The notes beneath the pieces were generated by a model. It ran no database searches, had not been told where the DNA came from, and saw nothing but the letters and a program-made list of their open reading frames with translations. A stretch of 64,000 bases of DNA from Aspidapion aeneum (taxonomy: Eukaryota > Arthropoda > Insecta > Coleoptera > Brentidae), in assembly GCA_963576565.1 (NCBI GenBank), contig OY755039.1:131956095-132020094 (forward strand), written 5' to 3'. Of this stretch, positions 1 to 11,329 are shown one piece after another. Both the position numbers and the translations under genes were made by a program. The first letter of the stretch is position 1; each line of letters starts with the position of its first letter.

Positions 1-167
1 TTCAAAAATTTGAGTTTAAGTCAAAACATGGCTTGTGTGGTATCAAACAAAAGGTAATTTAGTCTGGAGTGAAATAAAATATATTTCAGTTTTTAGTTAT
101 ATTAGCTCACACGTACACTATAACTATAGTACCTAGTGGGAGCTTAGGGGCCCATATATTGGCAGAG
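1..167 (-). mobile_element. Hairpin-ended non-autonomous element, truncated copy
   Basis: This is the reverse complement of the left end of the element seen complete at 9774-10503 and 16944-17643. The outer end reads CTCTGCCAATATATGGG on the minus strand and is followed by the AGCTCCCAC / GTGTGAGCT inverted pair. The rest of the copy lies outside the window. Confidence 0.75.
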
Positions 168-463
168 TATTTACTTTTGTGACACTGACATGACAGAAAC
201 GTCTTTCTTATGAAGAATATTGCAATTGAAACAAACTTTAAAAAAACTTGTCAAAAAAATGCTGCACTACCAAAGGCTACGGAAAGATAGAACAGTGTTA
301 TCTTTTTTTTTTGTCCTATGGCGATGCATGGCAAAGTTGCATCCTTTTGTTCTGTGGTTAAGGTAATCAAAATTATTTTAAACCTTTTTTATTTTTTTTG
401 CTCCAATAAATTATTAATTTGCATTTTTTGGTATTACCTATACATTTTGTGGTGAAATGTTTA

Positions 464-751
464 TTAAATTAAATTTATTAAAATAAGGTGATGTATTATA
501 TACTTACTTAATAACTCATGCTGAAGATCTCTTTCATAGTCATTAACTGTAAAATGATCAGAGCAAACTGACGAAGCATCAATATTAAAGTTGTCTTTCC
601 TCCTACAGCGATGCACCCATTCTTTTCTAATTGTGGAAGACACTAAATCCTTGCCTTTTGGAAAAGAATGGAAGACTATGTTTGAGCGTTGTTTTTTGAG
701 AAACAACTGATTGTTTTTGCATACAGCAACCGCACAGATTCTTCCAGGCAT
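464..751 (-). CDS. THAP-domain protein, first exon
   Basis: The 95-codon frame starts with ATG (MPGRICAVAVC) and shows the THAP zinc-finger pattern: C-x4-C near the N-terminus, an HSFP motif near residue 30, a W near residue 46 and C-x2-H-F (CSDHF) near residue 65. THAP domains are C2CH DNA-binding modules, known both from P-element transposases and from host regulators. After HELLSK the frame meets GTAAGT (plus strand 502-507), a good splice donor, so the last ten residues are probably intronic and the true exon ends near 508. No second exon was recognised nearby. It could be a host gene or a domesticated or decaying transposon exon. Confidence 0.6.
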   Translation of the reverse strand: MPGRICAVAVCKNNQLFLKKQRSNIVFHSFPKGKDLVSSTIRKEWVHRCRRKDNFNIDASSVCSDHFTVNDYERDLQHELLSKYIIHHLILINLI

Positions 752-848
752 AGTGAGCTAAAAAAATTACCATGAAAATTATTTATCAATATACTTTAGA
801 TAATAATTAGAAAATAATTAATAATAATAATAACAGATAGATATTAAT

Positions 849-1400
849 TAGATAGTATTAAACAAGAAGCCCATCTGCTGAGAAAATCGTGGCGATTTTT
901 TTTACCCTGTAACAAACGTTCTTCTCTGTCCTGAATCGAATTTATACACACTGTTAACCAGTGGCGTATATATGGGGGGGGGGGCCTGGGGGGCCCGGGC
1001 CCCCCCCCCGAAGCTAAGATTTTTTTGGATATTTTCCTCATATTTCATGAATACAAACATAAAATAGCATAAAATACAGCCTCATGAGGTCTCGCCCCCC
1101 CCCCCAAAACTGTCTCGGGCCCACCCCGAAACTTTTTTCTATATACGCCACTGCTGTTAACAGTCCAAACGTGAAAATGTTTATTTATATGTCTTTTCTG
1201 AGTAGCACTGCACTGAAACAATCCAAAAAATACAAACTATTCACGAAATATCAACAAAACTCTTTTGAAAATACGAATAACATCATATACAACGAACGTT
1301 TTAGCACAAGTGGTGACGTCACGCCGCTCTCCTCACCCCGCACAATTTGTTAACACAGGTTAAATACAACTAAGCACTCCTTTATGTCTATAGTCCTTGG
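849..1400 (+). repeat. Duplicated segment, copy 1 (with 49276-49600)
   Basis: The segment matches 49276-49600 in the same orientation, from the AAACAAGAAGCCCAT start to the TATAGTCCTTGG end. This copy has an extra hAT MITE at 959-1153 and about 36 bp after it that the other copy lacks. Beyond the shared end this copy continues into a tRNA-like sequence and the other into a hairpin. Confidence 0.8.
959..1153. mobile_element. hAT-type MITE with 8-bp TSD
   Basis: Terminal inverted repeats CAGTGGCGTATATA and TATATACGCCACTG are flanked by the exact 8-bp duplication CTGTTAAC (951-958 and 1154-1161). The paralogous segment at 49380-49387 carries one CTGTTAAC, i.e. the empty site. 8-bp TSDs and CAGTGGCG ends are typical of hAT elements. 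The interior is a poly-G run followed by poly-C runs with no coding capacity. Confidence 0.88.
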
Positions 1401-1469
1401 TCCTTCGTAGCTCAGTGGAAGTATATTTGCTTCACACGCCGCGTGATCCAGGTACGCATCCTTGATAGG
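1396..1469 (+). pseudogene. tRNA-like sequence (degenerate, possibly SINE head)
   Basis: TAGCTCAGTGG is a good A box, and GGTACGCATCC is a B box with mismatches to GGTTCGANNCC. The middle contains TTCACAC, resembling a Val(CAC) anticodon loop. The acceptor stem pairs poorly, so this is more likely a tRNA pseudogene or SINE head than a working tRNA. Confidence 0.35.
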
Positions 1470-2203
1470 TATTCGGATGTTTGTCATTGTTTAAAATACT
1501 TTCACTTTGCTTTAACTTTGCGGCACAGAGCGATTTATCCTGAAAAGATGCCATTTGATAGAAATACTGACGAAAACCATATACGTAATATTACAATACT
1601 CCCAGTTACCCATTTACACATAGACTGGCGTTTAAAAAAATAAAGATACAAAAAATGCATAGTATAGATATCAACACATAGAAAGAGTTTTTGTCAAAAG
1701 TGAGACGATGATTTGACGATGAATAAAATAATTGCATTTGTAAAAGTATAAACAAGGACATTTTATCTTAAGGACCGCAAAATGAATAGACTTATGTCCA
1801 TTGATATTGCTATTTCAGATATGTTTGCATCATGAATCGTAAGATATCATGAGTATGGAAATAATATGCATATGTGTTTGAAAGCAACCAATCAGGAAAT
1901 GCTTTGTAAAGGACCGCGAGGACTTATGTTTGCATCATGCACTGGGAATTATCGTGGGTATTAACATCATGTATATGACGAAAACGTAACTATTTTTTAC
2001 ATCGCGTCGTTTGAAATCCAATTTTTGGTGTTACAAAAACTTACCAGACATATTTTTTGTATTAGATTTATTCCGTGGATTTGCTTACGTAATTCTCAAT
2101 CATTTTTAAACGTTTCTCGAACTGTTTTACATCATTTTTATCAAAATAAACTCAGTGCTTTAATTTTTGTATAAAACTTGATCAGCTAACACGTCGAATA
2201 GTA
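1470..2203. other. No feature recognised
   Basis: AT-rich sequence with only short frames. I see no repeat end, splice-supported exon or RNA gene here. Confidence 0.5.
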
Positions 2204-3828
2204 CACAGTGTGCCTCAAAAAAGTATAGGTTACATAAAAATGGTTTCAAAAACTAATTGCTCATTTTGAATATAGACTCTTTCTTGAGTTCAGAGCCATA
2301 TTCATATAAATCCTAGCTGATCCTCTCCTCGAAATTTTATCAGTTTTTTGTCATTTTTTTAGTTAGCCTAGGCGCTGGCTCCTGTCACGTGTGACCTAAT
2401 ATGTGCGCTCAGTTTGACTGCGGGCCATTGTTAAGCACCAATAGGAGTATAAAAAAAGTTTGGTCACTTGGTCGAACTAATGGTCGTTTGGCCGCCATCT
2501 TTGAAAATGGCCGCCAAACTGATAGATTTTTTTGCTTAAGCGTACCTCTCTACGCAGTTGTCCGATTTTAATTTTTTAAAGCATGTTATACTCCTTTTTT
2601 AAAGGCAAATAAATTTTGTCATTTTTTGATAAATCAAGTAGTTCTTGAGATAGACCAAGTTATTAGTATTTCCGGTCGCAAAAGAATTAAAATAATACCC
2701 ATGTTCAATTTATTGTTGCTTCAATATTATTGACATTTGTTTTTTCTCTTACATAGAAGGCTTTAAACTTTTCACAGGCACTTTATGTTTTTAAAGTTTG
2801 ATGGATGGTACCCGTAAAGACTGCCTTAAAGAGGGTGGTTTCTAAAACCGTTCACAAGATTATAGAAAAAGTGAATTTGCAGCGAAACGATGCATCCTAG
2901 CGAAAAACGTTAAAAATAATTTTTTATAGTACTTTTAATTCCGCTTCTTCTGATCAGTGTCATATCTTTTACAATTTTTAAGAAAAAAATCGATTTTGGA
3001 GCGAAAGCATGAAATTTTTACAAAATTGTATATTTTAGCTGGCTTGTCCAGCTAACTATCAAAGCTAGGATGCTAGTGATAAATCAAAAGAAGCGGAATT
3101 GAAAGTACTACAAAAAATTAATGGTTTTTCGCTAGAATGCATCGTTTTGCTGGAAATTCATTTATTCTATAATCTTGTGAACAGTTTTAGAAACCACCCT
3201 CTTTAAGGCAGTCTTTAGGGGTACCATCCACCGAACATTAAAAACAGAAAGTCAATATCCTCTTCTGTGAAAGGTTTAAAGCCTTCTGTGTAACAAAAAA
3301 AAACAAATGTCAATAATATTGTAGCTACAATAAAATGAGCATGGGTATTATTTTAATTCTTTTGCGAGCGGAAATACTAATAATCTTGGTATATCTCAAA
3401 AACTACTTAATGTATCAAAAAATATGTAATGACAAAATTTGTTTGTCTTTCAAAAAGGAGTTAAACAGGCCTTACGAAATTAAAATCGGACCACTGGGTA
3501 GGGAGATACGCTTAAACAAAAAATCTATCAATTTGGCGGCCATTTTCAAAGATGGCGGCCAAACGACCATGAGTTTGACCACGTGACCAAACTTTTTTTA
3601 TACTCCTATGGGTGCTTAACAAAGCTCCGTAGTCAAACTAAGCGCACATATTATTTCACACGTAACAGGAGCCAGCGCCTAGACTAACTAGAAAAATGTC
3701 AAAAATCTCGAGAAGAGGATCAGCTAGGATTTATATGAATATGGCTCTGAAGTCAGGAAAGAGTCCATATTCAAAATGTGCAATTAGTTTTTGGATATGT
3801 AACCTATACCTCATTCAGGCACACTGTG
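2204..3828. mobile_element. Foldback element with ~745-bp inverted arms
   Basis: The arms at about 2204-2950 and 3085-3828 are reverse complements along almost their whole length. Both begin CACAGTGTGCCT at the outer end and include GGCCGCCATCTTTGAAAATGG and a conserved GTACC stretch. The short centre (2951-3084) is unique. No transposase frame and no clear TSD was found. A half-copy lies at 56193-56869. Confidence 0.85.
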
Positions 3829-3999
3829 AGCAAACGAAATGCCATCAAAATGGAGTGCGTTTTTGTAATACACAATTTGTCGAGTATTGAATGTTCGAGC
3901 GCATTTCGTATTAAAACTGTAGCCTTCCGTCGTTGTTGGACTTTTATTTCTCTTTTTCGAGAGAGCGGTTTCCGTCAAAACTTTCTTTGGACACCCGCG

Positions 4000-4718
4000 T
4001 CAATTTTTCGGTACTGTATTGCGTGTTTTTAGACCGGTAGTACTCCTACCGCTCTGGAAACCAAACTGATTAGAGCTAAGGATACTAAGTTTTTTAAGAA
4101 AATTGGTCATTCTGACCTTTACCAGTTTTTCAATAATTTTAGATGGAGTATCCAACAGTGCGATATGTCTGAAATTAGCGGGCTCGTCAAATGATCCGGA
4201 TTTATGAAGAGGAACGACTACGGCTATTTTGAGGACATCTGGAAATTCGCCCTTTAAGAAACATAAGTTAATAGCAACAACAAGAGCATCCAACGTTCTG
4301 TTGTCCAAATTTTGAAAAATTTTTATGTTCATTTCATCTTGACTGGAAGAATAAACGTTTTTTATTTCATTTATTGTGTTTTTTAATTCCAATCTATCTG
4401 TGAGGTCTAGATTAAAGGTTTTATTTATAACGATGTTATTTAAGTTATCCATAGGATTGATTACCGGTCTGTGAGTTTTTGGGCAACAGTGCAATAAAAT
4501 TGATTTAAAACATTGACATCGATATTTGCTGATTGTTTGGAAGAATTATTTTTGCCTCTAAAGTCATTGACTATTAATTCTGTTTGAGTAAAGTTTCTTT
4601 TAGCAACCCTTTTTTTTGTACGTCTTGCGATATGTTTTGTAATAGTTGTAAAATTATTATTAATATGCTTGCAGATTTTATCAAGTAGCGCAGATTTTGA
4701 CTTGAAGTTTTGATTCAA
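4000..4718 (-). pseudogene. LINE reverse transcriptase N-terminal part, broken
   Basis: Two overlapping frames (4718-4461 and 4494-4000) carry a basic linker with RRTKKRVAKRNF, then the RT finger region with VVVPLHKSG, NFRHIALLDTPSKIIEKL and SNQFGFQSGRST, the classical blocks 1-2 of LINE reverse transcriptases. The YxDD active site is absent because the element ends near 4034. A frameshift near 4480 separates the two frames. Confidence 0.8.
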
Positions 4719-4953
4719 CTAGTCAACCAAGATTTTTTCTTATTACGTCATCTCATTCTCCCCAATGGAAAGCAACTATTAAACAGAGTTTGAAGAAATG
4801 AATGAAAGGAATCGACAGGTTTGTCCGATACCAGCACAGAATGCCAATCAACAGTTGTCAATTTTTCTCCAAAATTTTTAAAGTTTCTTCCCGAAAAAAA
4901 TATTTTAAGTTGGGCTGGTGTTTTTTTAGTTTGGGTTTTAAGAGGAACGCTTG

Positions 4954-5600
4954 CTAGTAAAGCTTCGTGGTCGAAAAGATCTGCAGAAAAGCAACACACT
5001 CACTCTCATCCCCACCGAAGTTACTACAAAAATAATTGATAGTCGTCGCTGTTACATTTGTTATTCTAGTTGGAGATTGAACTAACATATTTGAACCATA
5101 TGACGTAAGTAAATTTTGTAAATTTTGATTTGATGTCGAAGATTCGTTACCAAAGTCAATGTTAAAGTCTCTACCTAGAATAACTTTGCTATTTTTAGGT
5201 AGATCAAGTAATACAGTTTCGAGATCTATGAGAAAATTTTCTACATTGGAATCTGGAGATCTGTAAACGCACAAAATATATAAATTGTATTTCTTACCTA
5301 AGGCGATCGATAACTCAAATTCGCCATCTTTACATAAATGGTCGTACTTATCTATCGATTACTTTCAGCTGGTTTAACTGAGAGAAGTATTCACTTCTGA
5401 AAATCGCTGTTCCCCCAAAACCCTTATTTACTGTTCTACAATACTGAGAGACAAAAGTAACCTGGAATATTACATGGCTCCAAAGGGTTTAGCCAATGCT
5501 CAGTTATCAACATTATCTCCGGATTTTGTTGACACTCAAGAAACACGCACAATTCATCAACTTAACTACGCAACGGGTGAATGTTGAGCACTAAAGCCAA
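4954..5600 (-). pseudogene. LINE endonuclease (APE type), broken
   Basis: Reading on the minus strand, the N-terminal part contains MLITEHWL (near 5530-5500), then stops. A second open stretch contains CVYRSPDSNVENFL and RDFNIDF, matching the GDFN motif of apurinic-like endonucleases with the first glycine changed to R. In the family this domain nicks target DNA before target-primed reverse transcription. Several stops and frame changes mean it is not functional. Confidence 0.7.
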
Positions 5601-5610
5601 CACTTTGGAT

Positions 5611-5925
5611 TTAAGATATTGTTGTGGTTTCCCGAGAAGGATTGACTAAAAAATTTGATTCTACTGCATTAACAACGTCAACACCATCCACAGAACCAGT
5701 ATGATCAATAAAAGATACGGAAGATCGAACTGAAGACGCAACTTGATCAAAGTCGGTTAAATTATTATCAATTAGAGGTATTTGTTTTAAACACGAGAAT
5801 TTATCTGTCGACTTAAAAGAGATTTTTGATAAACCTGTTCTATTGAGATAAATGCTCCTTGATACATAATCAGAGTATGGTAGTTTATCATACAGGTCAA
5901 AATAGTCAATACTTATTCAGAATTG
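5611..5925 (-). pseudogene. LINE ORF1 C-terminal fragment
   Basis: The frame stays open for about 100 codons between a TGA near 5925 and the TAA at 5611-5613. It contains SDYVSRSIYLNRTGL and ends in a short Thr-rich tail. It lies immediately upstream of the endonuclease in the same orientation, which is where an ORF1 would end. No zinc knuckle is visible in the remaining piece, so the assignment rests on position. Confidence 0.45.
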
Positions 5926-6763
5926 TCGTAGTTTAGAGGCGTAGGCGATGAGTTGATTGTTGACCACTTGAACGTTTTTTTAAGGTCTTGTTTATTGCAC
6001 TCAAAGTTATTACTCGAAATGTCAGATTGTTCGCTGCTTTAAGCGCTTACCACGGTTATGTAATTTTGAAAATTAGTTAATAATAGAATAATATTCTGGG
6101 ATAACACATCCAATGTAGAAAAAGTACTTGTTTTTCAAAAAAGATATCTGACAGGTATTTTTAATTTAAAAAGTTTAATAATAACAGCTGCCGACCTGTA
6201 TATAAAGAAAATCAGCTTCTTACTGTAAGAGATATTTTTACTCCATAAGAATCAAACCAAAACTCCTAACAAAAAAAACGAGGTATAAATTTATTTAAAA
6301 TCTAGCAAAGAACAATATAATCCGATCAAGTAGTCAAAAATTTACGGTAAAAAAACCTATAAAAAACTACAAAAACCATATTACTCCAAAATACCTTCTA
6401 CAACTTAAAAGGCCATTTTCAATTTAGGCTATAAATATAAACCAAAGCCTAAAAATTTTGTGTTTCATATCCAATGAAATCATTTATATTTTTGTTTTGA
6501 AAAACTCAAATATTTTAAGCTATTATTTTTTAATCTATTTCTAAACTTTTTAGTTGAAAAACTTTTTTATGAGATTTTATCTATGCTGCCATTGCTAGTG
6601 TTAATATTTTATTACCATAGAACTAATAATAAATGGCTGTCTTTTTGTAACCTTGAGAATTCACTAAGTGAAGAACTTCAGAATTCTCAAAAATACTAGG
6701 ATAACAAAATCTGTGAAGTAGGTCAAAATTTTCTTTTATGCTCATCCTAAACTACCGAAGACA
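5926..6763. other. No feature recognised
   Basis: AT-rich; may include the 5' part of the LINE on the minus strand, but I cannot place its start. Confidence 0.4.
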
Positions 6764-7000
6764 CAGCTTCTTGTACTCCAGGCCCCAGAAAGTAACGCAA
6801 GGCTTAACGCCCTTCCATCCGCACCGTTGGGAAATCTGTTGGACAACAACACTTTCCGTATAGCAATTGCTTTAAGGTTAGGTCTGTCTGTGTCTGGTGA
6901 GCACACCTGCGTTTGCGGCGAAACAATAGATATTCACGGCTCTCATGGGCTAAGTTGCAAAAAAAGCACAGGGCGTGCTTCTAGACAGAGGCAGATAAAT
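6764..7000 (+). pseudogene. LINE C-terminal zinc-finger fragment
   Basis: The frame continues from LVLQAPESNARLNALPSAPL through FRIAIALRLGL, CVCGETIDIHGSHGLSC and RASRQRQIN. A run of xxALRLGxxV, then CxC, HGxHGLxCxxS and RHxxxN, is a recurring C-terminal signature of RT-bearing retroelements in invertebrates. The frame is open upstream of its first ATG (6827), so that ATG is not a real start. Coding similarity ends near 7000. It is an isolated fragment with no RT body in the flanks. Confidence 0.6.
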
Positions 7001-7072
7001 GTGGTGTTGCTTTTAATTTATTTTGTTGTGCCACTACTTTATGCTCAACTTTGTGTAAATGATTGCTGTTAA

Positions 7073-7500
7073 GTACACATTAGAAATCCCCACAATTTTT
7101 GTTTTAAACTTTTTCAATTTTTAAGAATATTTTAAAGAAATAATTTCTGATTTCATACTTACCAGCGACCCTACATAAAAAAACCTTTTTGCCATAAATT
7201 TGATGGTTAGAAATTACAGATATCGATGAATGAGGAACAACTAATTTTAGTATGCCAAACTGTAGGTTTTTCTTAGTTCCTTAGGCAAAAAAAAATTACC
7301 CCTTATTATGGTCCTTTTGGCTTTACCTACTAAAAAATCTCTGCATGGGCATGTATTCGTGAAAACAGGGTTTTAGTAAAATTTTTATTAAATAGCCCTA
7401 GTTTCTTTACAAAATAAAATTGTAAACAACCTGTGGTATACAAAATTAATCAAATCAATCAAAGTCAAAATATTTCTTTTAAATTTGTTGTTTATGTTTT
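7073..7500. other. No feature recognised
   Basis: AT-rich spacer before the inverted arm that starts near 7501. Confidence 0.5.
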
Positions 7501-9215
7501 ATAGTCAGAGCATATTATTTTAAAAGGCTTTCCGTTTTCGGTCTAGAAGCAAATCATATTACTTTTTGGCAACAGACCATTTCCCCCTAACTTGACTCCG
7601 CTGAATCCGAATATCTCGGTTGCCAACTCGAAAAATCGACAGGGACGGAGAAAATCCCTCCGAAACCTGTATTTTTTTTTCAGTTTTATGCAATTTTCTC
7701 GAAAACTAACCTTTTTATCAAAAATTGCAAAGAATAGTTTTTTTGTGGAGAATAAAATTACCTTTCCAACGATGTATTGGTCAATAAGATTAGGAAAAGC
7801 AAGTAGCTCTTCAGTGGCGTACGTAAATTGGGATTATTTAGAAAAAACATGTTTATTATAGGTTTTTCAAAATTCTCTCAAAAACTACACTTTTTAGGAA
7901 AAAATATGTAGTATACTTTATTGTAGAACATAACATTTTCTTTTAAAAACTTTATTAAGATGTCGGGTTGTTGCAATATTTAAGGCTTCAGGAGCGTACT
8001 AATATAAACTTGTTTTCAAAAATAATCAGTTTCTCTTGCATATTTAAATATCTTTTCTAACTAAGATTTTCAGAAAAAATGTGCCTTTATTCTTTATTGA
8101 GGATAAGACAATTTCTTTTTAAATGATATATTACAAAGTAAGTTAATGTTATGATAAATACTTCAAAAAGTTTCGTAATTTATACCTACTAAAATAAAAT
8201 GTTTCCAAATTAAAATAAACTGTTTTTTGATTAGATTAGATATTTTGATTTATCTAAATAAGTTTTTAAAGCAAAAAACCACCGGTGGTTATAAGCGGAG
8301 AGAGCATAGGGGTTATGGCCCCCCCTAAGCAATATTTTTGTGCAGAAAGTAATATTAGTAACTTTGACAGAGGTGTTTTTGGTTATTTTTTTAAGCATAT
8401 GGAACTAAAAATAAAGTGGTGAATCTTATGCAACGGTTGGGGGGGGGGGGGGTATAATCATAATTAGGTACTCATTGGGATCAACAACCAACCTGTCAAC
8501 CTGTTAGGAAGAAAGTTGGTAATTTTTGCAATTTACGGAGGCTCCTGTAGAGTTTTCTATACTATGGGTCACATATTGTGACACACTGTTTAAAAGGACA
8601 TTTTATTATCGGGCCCGCCGCCGAAGCCATAAAAGGTCGAAAGTACAAAAGGTCGAAAAAAAATCAACAAAACAAAATATTAAAAATACAAATTTACCGT
8701 ATCAAGTCGAATTGACCTGTCCAGTCGATGTGGACCCGCGGCCGTACTTTCGATCTTTTGTACTTTCGATCTTTTGTACTTTCGACCTTTTGTACTTTCG
8801 ACCTTTTGAACTTTCGACCTTTTGTACTTTCGACCTTTTGTATTTTCGACCTTTTGTACTTTCGACCTTATTTTTTCGACCTTTTGTACTTTCGACCTTT
8901 TGTACTTTCGACCTTTAATCCGCCGCTCTTGATTATCCACCGAAAAGCTAATAAGACACAAAATTGATTAGTTTGAATTGATCTTAAATAATTTCTTTAA
9001 ATTAAGAACACCACTGGAGCGGTAAATATAAAATAACTTCCACTTTGTTATACATCGTTTGAAAGGAAATTTTATTGGCTATGACAAAGTATAGAACACA
9101 TTTCTTGATAAAGAGCTTGGTTTTTAAGAAAATTGAATAAAACCTATGAAAAACATGTTTTTTTTTAATGATTTGTTGAAATCACCCCTTGACGGACGTC
9201 GCTGGAGAGCTTGTT
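7501..9215. repeat. Left arm of long inverted repeat (modular repeat family)
   Basis: The arm is the reverse complement of 13495-14853, beginning TAGTCAGAGCATATTATTTT. It is built of degenerate ~180-bp modules, each with a TTTTCTNAAAACTA-like stretch, a TTGTAGA...AATAAAATTTCCTTT-like stretch and a tag such as CAGTGGCGTACGTAAAT, CAGGAGCGTACTAATAT or CCAGTGGTGTTC. About 320 bp at 8421-8745 are extra relative to the right arm and hold a poly-G tract and a reversed piece of the 16-bp minisatellite. Confidence 0.8.
8743..8917. repeat. 16-bp minisatellite (CGACCTTTTGTACTTT)
   Basis: About eleven tandem copies of a 16-bp unit, mostly exact with single-base variants (C/T in CGAC/CGAT, one shortened unit near 8870). 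A shorter stretch in the opposite orientation lies at 8628-8662. The same minisatellite is found inverted at 13793-13917. Apparent proteins across it are artefacts of the repeat. Confidence 0.9.
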
Positions 9216-9259
9216 ATTAGTCTAACTTTATTAAGTTATACCATGTTGAAATAGTTAAT

Positions 9260-9343
9260 TACCTAACTAGTGCGGAAAGTGATACTTTTACGTACGCCGT
9301 CAAGGGCGGAAAAGGCACTTTCCGCAAGAGTTAGGTACAAAAT
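9260..9343. repeat. Short foldback with TACCTAACT ends
   Basis: TACCTAACTAGTGCGGAAAG (9262 on) pairs with CTTTCCGCAAGAGTTAGGTA ending at 9341. A miniature inverted repeat of about 80 bp. Confidence 0.55.
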
Positions 9344-9430
9344 TTTTCCTAGTTGCATAAAAAGCTTGGTTTTACATTTTAATATATTTGGTATTTTTTA
9401 CATTAACACAGCAAAAAACAAATTCTGTTT

Positions 9431-9532
9431 TCATTTTTAATTTAATTGAGTTTATAAATGGGTCAATAAATCTAATTAGCCTCATTTTTAATTTAATTGA
9501 GTTTATAAATGGGTCAATAAGTCTAATTAGGC
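9431..9532 (+). repeat. 51-bp tandem duplication
   Basis: The unit 9431-9481 is repeated directly at 9482-9532 with one A/G difference. It contains GAGTTTATAAATGGGTCAAT. Confidence 0.9.
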
Positions 9533-9544
9533 CTAAAATTCACG

Positions 9545-9607
9545 GCGTGCGGAAAGTTTAACTTTCCGTACGCAAATGCGTGCGTAAAAGTGCACTTTTA
9601 CGCACGC
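9545..9607. repeat. Two adjacent long palindromes
   Basis: 9545-9573 is a near-perfect palindrome with arm GCGTGCGGAAAGTT. 9578-9607 is a perfect 30-bp palindrome with arm GCGTGCGTAAAAGTG. They are separated by four bases, and the first resembles the GTGCGGAAAGT motif at 9270. Confidence 0.9.
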
Positions 9608-9765
9608 AAGTAGGAAAAGGGAATTTTATTGTCTACAATAAAGTATATTATGCATTTTTCTCTTAGAAGCTTAGTTATTAGGAAAATTTGAAAAAACCTC
9701 AAACTTTCAGATTTTGGGGGCTCTGGGGGGGTTTTTAGAGGTTTTTGCAGCCATTTAAAAATACT
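9605..9765 (-). repeat. Single module of the 7.5/14 kb repeat family
   Basis: Contains GGAATTTTATTGTCTACAAT and an AAAAACC...GGGGG stretch, the reverse complement of the module described at 7501-9215. Confidence 0.6.
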
Positions 9766-9773
9766 CTGCCAAT

Positions 9774-10503
9774 ATATGGGCCCCTAAGCTCACACTAGGT
9801 ACAATAGTTATAGTGTACGTGCTAATATAACTAAAAACTGAAATATATTTTATTCAACTCCAGACTAAATTACCTTTCGTTTAATACCACACAAGCCATG
9901 TTTTGACAAAGTAAAATTTTTGAAATCTACCTTTACCCTTAAACAAAAACAAAAACTAAAATGTATTTTGTTTAACTCCGGACTCAATTACCTTTCGTTT
10001 GATATCACACACGCCATATTTTCACGTAAACTCTGATTTCTGAAATTTCCCCCACCCTTAAAAAAAACTGAAATATATTTTGTTTAACTCCAGGTTCAAT
10101 TACCTTTCGTTTGATATCACACACGCCATCTTTTCATATAAACTCTAATTTTTGAAATCTACCCCCACCCTTTTATTTGGTTTGTGTTCGGTGGATTTTG
10201 TTCATTTTTAAATGGGACCATTTCGACGCAAGGCCCAGCCTAGGTACCAAATTTCATTAAAATCGGCCAAGCGGTTTTTGAGTTATGCGCGTTGGTCGTT
10301 ACAGACAGAGATACAGACATACAGACAGACAGACAGACAGACATACAGACAGATAGACAGACAGACAGAGCAACAAAAAAGTTTCAAAATCATCTGAAAC
10401 GCAAAGATATAGACCAAATTTTGAAATCGGAGCAACTTCTTTTTTCTCGAAAAAATTAGGATCACCATAGCCACTACTATAGTATAGTATATGTGTGAGC
10501 TAA
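9774..10503 (+). mobile_element. Hairpin-ended non-autonomous element, complete copy
   Basis: Starts CTCTGCCAATATATGGGC and ends GTGTGAGCTAA. Inside are three direct ~110-bp units with CTCCAG(A/G)...TTACCTTTCGTTTGATA and CACACACGCCAT, then GGTACCAAATTTCATTAAAA and a (CAGA)n tract at about 10312-10372. The right end forms a hairpin around CTACTATAGTATAG. No coding capacity. Other copies are 1-167 and 16944-17643. Confidence 0.8.
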
Positions 10504-10639
10504 AAAATAAAATGTTATTATTTTTTAATTATATAAATATATATTTTGAATGTACACCTGTGACAATTTGGGCTTTCCAGCTGCAATTTAAAATTCCGCC
10601 GTCATTTTGGCCGCCATCTTGAATATCTCATCCCCTGTC

Positions 10640-10745
10640 AATATTTCGAGACAGGGATATTCGGATTCAGCGGGGTCAAAATGAGGGGAATTGTCCATTT
10701 GCCAAAAAGTAATATAAAATGCTTCTAGAAAGTGGATTTTCCCGA
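10640..10745 (-). repeat. Solo end of the 7.5/14 kb repeat family
   Basis: TATTCGGATTCAGCGGGGTC followed by TTGCCAAAAAGTAATAT and GCTTCTAGA matches the outer part of the arm at 14740-14815. Confidence 0.65.
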
Positions 10746-11329
10746 ATCTTGCCTGAACTATTAAACTTTAGGGTTCAATTTAATGTAGTCAATTAGTAGC
10801 ACATTTGTTTTTATAATTACGAGTAAGACTGCCTATTTAAGCAGAATTAAATAATGATCGACATACCGGCAATGACCTTCTTTAAACATACCGCTTTAAA
10901 ACTAACGATACGGTCTTGCAAACGGTTTGCTGATTATTCCGCGAGACGCATCTACATAAAAGTCAAGAATCCCGTTGTTCTTTTAGTTTTTTCAATTCCC
11001 TCTGCTGTGTCGGCATTTCAGCACTCCAATATGCTATAAAGGTTAGATAGATACCTTTTATAAAGGAATGAAAGATATATTTTAAAGGACCGTACACATC
11101 TCTAGTGAGAAAATAAAATTTTAATATTGTTTGTATAACTGCATATCTCGATATTAGTTTTTGGTCGTGCCAAATTTAGGCCCGATAACTTCACCGACAA
11201 CGATAACTTGTACAACATTTGACAGTTCGAAATAACATTTTTGGTACCGGTTTTAGTCGACGCCGACGCTGTGGTTATCTGTCGTTTGGGGTGCAAGACT
11301 AATAAAATCGTGATATTCATTAGGGGAAG

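Larger units (their letters stand above)
4031..5925 (-). mobile_element. Decayed LINE (Jockey/CR1-like), 3'-truncated
   Basis: On the minus strand the order is an ORF1 tail (5925-5611), an APE-type endonuclease (about 5600-4950), a linker and the N-terminal fingers of a reverse transcriptase, ending abruptly near 4034. At that point the sequence passes directly into CGGTACTGTA, resembling a Tc1 terminal repeat. The catalytic half of the RT and the 3' UTR are missing. The order ORF1, endonuclease, RT is that of Jockey/CR1-type LINEs; the exact clade is not certain. Confidence 0.75.

Noticed and set aside
8526..8967. Frames rich in FDLLYFRPFVLSTF on the plus strand and KGRKYKRSKVQKVE on the minus
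   Set aside because: Both come from the 16-bp minisatellite; simultaneous open frames on both strands reflect the repeat period.
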